Origin: an uncultured Acetatifactor sp.
Lineage (GTDB): Bacteria > Bacillota > Clostridia > Lachnospirales > Lachnospiraceae
Assembly: GCA_910586775.1 (NCBI GenBank)
Contig: CAJUJN010000015.1
Coordinates: 1-64,000 of the forward strand
DNA: 64,000 nt
Direction of reading: 5' to 3'
Positions 59,081 to 64,000 of the stretch are shown in pieces. Below the pieces are notes generated by a model. That model did no database searches. It saw only the letters and a program-made list of their open reading frames with translations, and was not told where the DNA came from. The position numbers and the translations under genes are program-made. The number at the start of each line of letters is the position of its first letter. The first letter of the stretch is position 1.

Positions 59081-61045
59081 ATGAAAATTACATTAAAAGA
59101 CGGCTCCGTAAAGGTGTATGAAAGCGCACGGAGCGTATATGACATTGCACTTGATATCAGCGAGGGCCTGGCACGGGCGGCGTGCTGTGCAAAAATAGAC
59201 GGTAAAACGGCAGATTTACGTACGGTCATTGACCATGACTGTGAACTGAGCATCTGTACTGCAAATGACGAGGAAGGACTGGCGGCGATTCGCCATACTG
59301 CTTCTCATGTGTTGGCGGAAGCCGTGAAGAACCTGTTCCCCAATGCGAAGCTGGCTATCGGCCCCAGTATTGAGACAGGATTTTACTATGATTTTGACCA
59401 TGAAGCTTTCTCCAGGGACGACCTGGATGCTCTGGAAGCGGAGATGAAGAAGATTATTAAAAAGGGACAGAAGCTGGAGAAGTTCACTCTGCCCAGGGCG
59501 GAAGCCATCGCATTTATGGAAGAGCGCCAGGAACCCTTCAAGGTGGAGCTGATTCAGGATTTGCCGGAGGATGCGGAAATTTCCTTCTACAGGCAGGGCG
59601 AATTTGTGGATTTGTGCGCCGGACCTCACCTGATGAGCACCAAGGGTGTCAAGGCATTCAAGCTGACATCCTCTTCCATGGCTTACTGGCGCGGAGATTC
59701 CGACAAAGCCAGGCTGCAGCGTATCTACGGCACCGCTTACAATAAGAAAGAAGACCTGCAGGCTCATCTGGAGAGGATGGAGGATGCAAAGCGCCGTGAC
59801 CATAACCGGTTGGGGCGTGAGATGGATCTGTTTACAACGGTGGATGTCATCGGCCAGGGTCTGCCCCTCTTTACACCCAGGGGAACCAAGATGCTGATGA
59901 AGCTTCAGAGATGGATCGAGGACCTGGAGGATAAGGAGTGGGGTTACGTCCGCACCAGAACTCCTCTGATGGCAAAATCCGATCTGTATAAAATGTCGGG
60001 CCACTGGGATCACTATAAGGAAGGCATGTTTGTGCTGGGGGATGAGGAGAAGGATAAGGAAATATTCGCACTGCGTCCCATGACCTGTCCTTTCCAGTAT
60101 TACGTATATAAAAATACGCAAAAGTCCTATCGAGACCTTCCCTACAGAATGAGCGAGACTTCGACCCTGTTCCGCAACGAGGATTCCGGCGAGATGCATG
60201 GCCTGACCCGTGTGCGCCAGTTTACCATCACGGAAGGGCATCTGGTGGTCCGCCCGGATCAGATGGTGAAGGAGTTCAAGGGATGCCTTGCTCTGGCAAA
60301 GCACTGCCTGACCACTCTGGGCGTGGAGGAGGATGTAACCTATCATCTCTCCAAATGGGACCCGGAAAACCGGGAAAAGTATATCGGTGAGCCGGAGGTC
60401 TGGAACGAGACGGAGCAGCACATCAGAAATGTGCTGACGGAGCTGGAGATTCCGTTTGTGGAGGATGTGGGAGAGGCTGCATTCTACGGACCGAAGGTGG
60501 ATATCAACGCAAGGAATGTATACGGCAAGGAAGACACCATGATCACCATTCAGTGGGATGCGCTGTTGGCGGAGCAGTTTGACATGTACTATGTGGACCA
60601 GAACGGCGACAAGGTTCGCCCTTACATTATTCACAGGACTTCCATGGGCTGTTATGAGAGGACGCTGGCGTGGCTGATTGAGAAATACGCCGGTAAGTTC
60701 CCTACCTGGCTCTGCCCGGAACAGGTGAGGGTGCTGCCCATTTCCGAAAAGTACGAGGCATATGCGATGAAAGTGTTGAAAGTGCTGCGTGCCATGGATA
60801 TCGATGCGGAGGTGGATAACCGTTCCGAGAAGATCGGATTCAAGATTCGTGAGGCAAGGCTTGCCCGCGTGCCTTATATGCTGGTAGTGGGACAGCAGGA
60901 GGAAGAGCGGGAACTGGTGTCTGTCAGAAGCCGTTTTGCCGGGGATGAGGGCCAGAAGCCGCTGACGGAGTTTATAGATCAAATCTGCGAGGAAATTGCA
61001 TTGAAGACAATTCGCAAGGAAGAAGTGCAGGAAGAAGTGAAATAG
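59081..61045 (+). CDS. thrS: Threonyl-tRNA synthetase
   Basis: The 654-residue enzyme charges tRNA-Thr. The domains in order are TGS (about 1-62), N2 editing/SAD domain (about 65-225, HTASHVLAEA), the class II catalytic core (about 245-535) and the anticodon-binding domain (about 540-640). The zinc ligands Cys336 (RPMTCPF), His387 (TEGHLV) and His518 (IIHRTS) are present, so it is a standard bacterial enzyme. GGAGAG precedes ATG 59081. It lies behind a T-box leader with one small membrane-protein gene in between. Confidence 0.97.
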   Translation: MKITLKDGSVKVYESARSVYDIALDISEGLARAACCAKIDGKTADLRTVIDHDCELSICTANDEEGLAAIRHTASHVLAEAVKNLFPNAKLAIGPSIETGFYYDFDHEAFSRDDLDALEAEMKKIIKKGQKLEKFTLPRAEAIAFMEERQEPFKVELIQDLPEDAEISFYRQGEFVDLCAGPHLMSTKGVKAFKLTSSSMAYWRGDSDKARLQRIYGTAYNKKEDLQAHLERMEDAKRRDHNRLGREMDLFTTVDVIGQGLPLFTPRGTKMLMKLQRWIEDLEDKEWGYVRTRTPLMAKSDLYKMSGHWDHYKEGMFVLGDEEKDKEIFALRPMTCPFQYYVYKNTQKSYRDLPYRMSETSTLFRNEDSGEMHGLTRVRQFTITEGHLVVRPDQMVKEFKGCLALAKHCLTTLGVEEDVTYHLSKWDPENREKYIGEPEVWNETEQHIRNVLTELEIPFVEDVGEAAFYGPKVDINARNVYGKEDTMITIQWDALLAEQFDMYYVDQNGDKVRPYIIHRTSMGCYERTLAWLIEKYAGKFPTWLCPEQVRVLPISEKYEAYAMKVLKVLRAMDIDAEVDNRSEKIGFKIREARLARVPYMLVVGQQEEERELVSVRSRFAGDEGQKPLTEFIDQICEEIALKTIRKEEVQEEVK

Positions 61046-61160
61046 CAGATGCGCCGCTTTATGCCAAAACCGAATTGTGTGCAGTAAGGGGCTTAATACA
61101 GCCTGTGAGGCAGAGACGTTTGAAATCCGGCAGTAATACTGACAGGAGGAAGCGTAGAAG

Positions 61161-61294
61161 TTATACCCGTGCTCAATAACATTTGCCAACGTAAATGTAT
61201 AACGAGTGAGCGTTTCTGCCTAAACAGGACAGAAAGCGGCATACAATAGAAACGGTGCTTCTATTGTCAAGAATCAATGCGCTCACGAGTATAA
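61161..61294. repeat. Full-length copy of the second palindromic family after thrS
   Basis: It runs from TTATACCCGTGCTCAATAAC to AATGCGCTCACGAGTATAA, so the ends are imperfect inverted copies. Interior landmarks are CATTTGCC, GTATAACGAGTGAGCG, AGAAAGCGGCATAC and the hairpin AATAGAA/TTCTATT. It is the best reference copy in the window. The rest of 61046-61485 has no gene. Confidence 0.7.
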
Positions 61295-61485
61295 AAGGTG
61301 AGAAACGAAAAATAGCATATATATCCGGAATAGGATTGCTGTGATGAGGCATACTAATCCTGACAGGTCTGCATGATGAGACACGGCTTTTGTGACATGA
61401 TGCAGAGCGCCTGTCCGGGTCTGCCGATTCAGCGCCGTTTTCGTGCAGATATTTGCTTTGGCAAACGGCGCAGAAGGAGGTAAAT

Positions 61486-61806
61486 ATGGCAGATTTAAAA
61501 TGTGCGGTAGACAATTGTACCTACAATGACCAGCATCTGTGCTGTAAGGGGGACATCTGCGTGGGCGGACAGCATGCCTGCAGCTGCGACGGAACCTGCT
61601 GTGAGAGCTTCAGACAGCAGAAGGAGGGTATGGATTCCTTTAAAAGTTCCGTTTCCCACCCCAGCAGAACCATCAGCATTGACTGCGAAGCGGTAAAATG
61701 TGTCTATAATTCCAATTACAAATGCCACGCAGATCATGTGGACATTAAGGGCTGCGGTGCCTGCGACTGTCAGGGGACAGCCTGCTCTACGTTTAAAGAA
61801 AGATAG
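61486..61806 (+). CDS. Double DUF1540 cysteine-rich protein
   Basis: The 106-residue protein has two DUF1540 domains. The first is CAVDNCTYNDQHLCCKGDIC with CSCDGTCCESF; the second is CEAVKCVYNSNYKCHADHV with CDCQGTACSTF. The spaced Cys suggest metal binding or disulfides. The family is small, common in Clostridia and uncharacterised. AAGGAGG precedes ATG 61486. A terminator follows. Confidence 0.9.
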   Translation: MADLKCAVDNCTYNDQHLCCKGDICVGGQHACSCDGTCCESFRQQKEGMDSFKSSVSHPSRTISIDCEAVKCVYNSNYKCHADHVDIKGCGACDCQGTACSTFKER

Positions 61807-61825
61807 ACAAATTAATATTGGCAGT

Positions 61826-61868
61826 AAATACCCTTTAAATGGTTCCGGGATTTGAAGGGTATTTTTGT
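61826..61868 (+). terminator. Terminator after the DUF1540 gene
   Basis: AATACCCTT and AAGGGTATT pair around an 18-nt loop and are followed by TTTTG. The following 400 bp up to 62268 have no supported gene. Confidence 0.75.
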
Positions 61869-62268
61869 ATACAAGGCCGGGCTGGAAATATAGATTTGCT
61901 GTTTATAGTCTTAAAATTGGCGGCACCGCGAGGCGTTTCATACTCTCCTGCTTTCAGGCGAGGTGGTCCGGCCCGGGACATGAGGCTGCTGTGAAAGGCT
62001 TGAATCTTGCCTGTGGAAAACGTGCAGTCAAAATGAGCGCCCCTGATCATCTTGCAAGACAAAAATTGAATTCAGGAGGGGCTTGCGGACGGCTTACCAT
62101 TTGTGCTATGATGATAACAATCATTTTCTGGCGTATAACTGTCAGGCTGAATATAGTGAGGGCAGCGTTCTGCTGTCAGGAATAAGTAACAGAATTCATT
62201 GGGAAGCACGGTTTCTGCGGACAGAAGTCTGTCTTTCACAGCAGGAGAAAGAATGGAGGAATCATAAT

Positions 62269-63105
62269 ATGCAATTAGGAATCAGATTACACGACACAAC
62301 AAAGCTTCCTTTCGAGGAGAGAGTCGCACATGTGCATCAGCTGGGTTTTGCCTGCGGGCATCTGGCCCTGTCAAAGATGATCGATGAATTTTCTACTGAG
62401 GATGAGGCGCTGACACCCGGACTGGCCATGTACATAAAAAACGTCTTTGCGAAAAATCAGGTAGACATAGCCGTCCTGGGCTGCTACCTGAACCTGGCGA
62501 ACCCCAGCCAGGAGCAGCTGGCCGAGACCATACATCATTATATGGCGCATATCCGTTTTGCGTCCTGGCTGGGCTGCGGCGTAGTGGGTACGGAGACGGG
62601 CGCACCCAACGAAACCTACACCTTTGTGCCGGAATGCCATACGGAAGAGGCATTGCAGACCTTTATCAAAAATCTCCGCCCCATCGTGAAATATGCGAAA
62701 AAGATGGGCGTGGTAGTGGCGATAGAGCCGGTATACCGTCACATTGTATGCAATCCCAGACGCGCCAGAAGAGTGCTGGATGAGATTAACTCTCCCAATC
62801 TGCAGATTATCTTCGACCCGGTGAATCTGCTGGACGTGGAAAATTACGCGGACAGACAGTCCGTTATAGACGAGGCTCTGGAACTGCTTGGCCCTGACAT
62901 CGCGGTGGTGCATCTGAAAGACTGCGCCCTCAGGGACGGAAAGCTGCTTTCCATGGGATGCGGTTTGGGCGAGATGGACTATACTTCTATCTTAAAATAC
63001 ATGAAGGAGCATAAGCCTTATATCCATGCCACCCTGGAAGACACCAGGCCGGAGAACAACCAGAGAGTGAAGCATTTCATAACCAGAAAGTACGAGGAAG
63101 CATAA
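62269..63105 (+). CDS. Sugar phosphate isomerase/epimerase, xylose-isomerase-like TIM barrel
   Basis: The 278-residue protein starts MQLGIRLHDTTKLPFEERVA, the usual opening of the AP-endonuclease-2/IolE-like TIM-barrel family. Candidate metal ligands lie at strand ends: GTETGAPNE, VAIEPVYRHIV, QIIFDPVNLLD, VVHLKDCAL and ATLEDT. Members isomerise or epimerise sugars and inositols. No sugar operon is adjacent except the divergently read AraC-type regulator that follows in the opposite direction. GGAGG precedes ATG 62269 by about 10 nt; a longer upstream reading lacks a binding site. Confidence 0.8.
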   Translation: MQLGIRLHDTTKLPFEERVAHVHQLGFACGHLALSKMIDEFSTEDEALTPGLAMYIKNVFAKNQVDIAVLGCYLNLANPSQEQLAETIHHYMAHIRFASWLGCGVVGTETGAPNETYTFVPECHTEEALQTFIKNLRPIVKYAKKMGVVVAIEPVYRHIVCNPRRARRVLDEINSPNLQIIFDPVNLLDVENYADRQSVIDEALELLGPDIAVVHLKDCALRDGKLLSMGCGLGEMDYTSILKYMKEHKPYIHATLEDTRPENNQRVKHFITRKYEEA

Positions 63106-63208
63106 ATTTTCCGGGCTGCTGCGGAACTGGAAACAGCAGCAGCCCCGCCCGGTGCCCGCGGCGGGAGAGCAATGCCGGTGCTTTTATCCGGACCATACAT
63201 GGAAATGG

Positions 63209-64000
63209 TTACAGGCTTCTCTTCCCGCCCCCATGCTCATTCCGCCACTGCCTGGGAGATACCTGATACGCGTTTTTAAAGGCTCTGGAGAAGTGCAGCT
63301 GGTTGGGGTAGCCCACTACATTTCCAATATCTGCAATCGATAAATCGGTAAGCTTCAGGAGTTCCGTAGCCTTGGTCATACGGTAGGAAATGAGGAACTC
63401 CTGAGGTGTCTTACCCATACTTTCATGAAAAATCTTCCCAAAGTAACTCCGGTTCAGACCGCAGGCCGCAGCGATATCTTCCACGGAGATATCATTCTGA
63501 AAATTCTGCTCAATAAAAGCGAATGCCTCCTTTATGTAGAAATCCCGCAGGCGGTTCTCCTTACCTAACTGGGCGGAAGTGGAGGAGCGCAGCAGGCTGT
63601 CTATAAACAGATAGAGATGTCCGATCAGATGAAAAGGAGACTCTTCTCTGTGATTTACGATATACAGCATTTCTTCTTTCACTGTCTCGTATATATCCTT
63701 ATAACGCGCCTTATATACGGGATTGGCCGGATGCAGGCCCGCCAGTTCAACGGTTTCCTTGGCCCGCAGCCCGTCAAATTCCAGCCACACATATTCCCAG
63801 GGAAGCTCCCTGTCCGCGATATAGGTACACACCTGACCCGGAAACAGCAGAAAACCCTGTCCGCTTTTCACCTGATAGGTCACATCCGTTCCTTTGCCGT
63901 TGTCTGCAATCAGCTTCCCCGTTCCGGAGAGACACAGATGGAACAGGTAATGGTTTCTGGCGGCCGGGCCGAAGGAATGGGAAGGGTCAGTTGGCAGATA
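63209..64000 (-). CDS. AraC-family transcription regulator, N-terminus outside the window
   Basis: The minus-strand frame is open to the window edge (64000), so the beginning is missing; at least 263 residues are seen. An N-terminal cupin-like sensing part (ARNHYLFHLCLSGTGKLIAD, SGQGFLLFPGQ) leads to a C-terminal double helix-turn-helix (ISVEDIAAACGLNRSYFGKI and IADIGNVVGYPNQLHFSRAF) of the AraC type. These regulators usually activate sugar-use genes. It is convergent with the isomerase gene. A GC-rich stem (GGGCTGCTG/CAGCAGCCC near 63115-63145) lies between them. Confidence 0.93.
   Translation of the reverse strand, partial: YLPTDPSHSFGPAARNHYLFHLCLSGTGKLIADNGKGTDVTYQVKSGQGFLLFPGQVCTYIADRELPWEYVWLEFDGLRAKETVELAGLHPANPVYKARYKDIYETVKEEMLYIVNHREESPFHLIGHLYLFIDSLLRSSTSAQLGKENRLRDFYIKEAFAFIEQNFQNDISVEDIAAACGLNRSYFGKIFHESMGKTPQEFLISYRMTKATELLKLTDLSIADIGNVVGYPNQLHFSRAFKNAYQVSPRQWRNEHGGGKRSL

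Noticed and set aside
59216..61189. Minus-strand open frame of about 657 codons
   Set aside because: It lies wholly over thrS and its leader; ThrS motifs prove the plus strand is coding.

Overview
The window looks like the chromosome of a gut-type anaerobic Clostridia, most likely a Lachnospiraceae (inference from gene content and gene style). The clues are pyruvate:ferredoxin oxidoreductase, a two-gene SUF system, a T-box leader before thrS, QueH, SmpB with tmRNA, DUF3899, DUF1540 and DUF3737 proteins, and many lipoproteins with Ser/Gly/Asp-rich linkers. Core genes have balanced base composition. Islands at 1-620 and 37529-37831 are visibly AT-richer.

Layout. 1-2350: an XRE-type regulator with three operator-like repeats, a small ORF, a decayed Uma2-family gene and an NAD(P)-dependent epimerase/reductase. 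2358-23532: the centrepiece, two complete oligopeptide-type ABC transporter operons (A-B-C-D-F) transcribed away from each other. Cluster 1 is on the minus strand (11560 to 2818) and cluster 2 on the plus strand (13785 to 23532). Between them lies a single tyrosine recombinase gene bracketed by a long inverted repeat (11770-11824 and 13622-13677). Each repeat arm carries a TATACT -10 element pointing at its transporter operon, but only the right arm has a consensus TTGACA at 17 bp. That -35 lies inside the bracketed segment. This is the architecture of an invertible promoter that would switch expression between the two transporters. The transporter subunits are also unusual: one permease carries an extracytoplasmic seven-blade RCC1-type repeat domain, and three ATPases carry long helical insertions.

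23934-28540: secG, a YoeB-type toxin remnant, rnr, smpB, then ssrA (tmRNA) flanked by two small paralogous ORFs. 28604-30514: a DUF5696-like glycosidase. 30956-37495: carA, carB and a membrane-fused spermidine-synthase-like protein. 37529-41966: a small AT-rich gene, superoxide dismutase, queH, a hendecad-repeat coiled-coil protein, a broken YbaK-type deacylase and a lipoprotein. 42321-42610: tRNA-Glu, a CAT-anticodon tRNA and tRNA-Asp. 42836-46452: DegV, a DUF3737 protein, a PatB-type C-S lyase and a zinc-ribbon membrane protein. 46761-52656: pyruvate:ferredoxin oxidoreductase and a two-gene SufD-like/SufC pair. 52943-55740: glycogen debranching enzyme and a small membrane protein. 55908-58214: a DUF6033-like protein, a secreted cyclophilin lipoprotein and a CarD-type regulator. 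58262-61045: a T-box leader, a small Cys-rich membrane protein and thrS. 61486-64000: a double DUF1540 protein, a sugar phosphate isomerase/epimerase, and an AraC regulator that runs off the window.

Intergenic space is colonised by at least two short palindromic repeat families. One is a 102-bp MITE-like element in three near-identical copies (7964, 16595, 50678), each flanked by TA. The other is a more divergent family with TATACTCGTGAGCG-type ends. At 7964 the first family is inserted inside a copy of the second.
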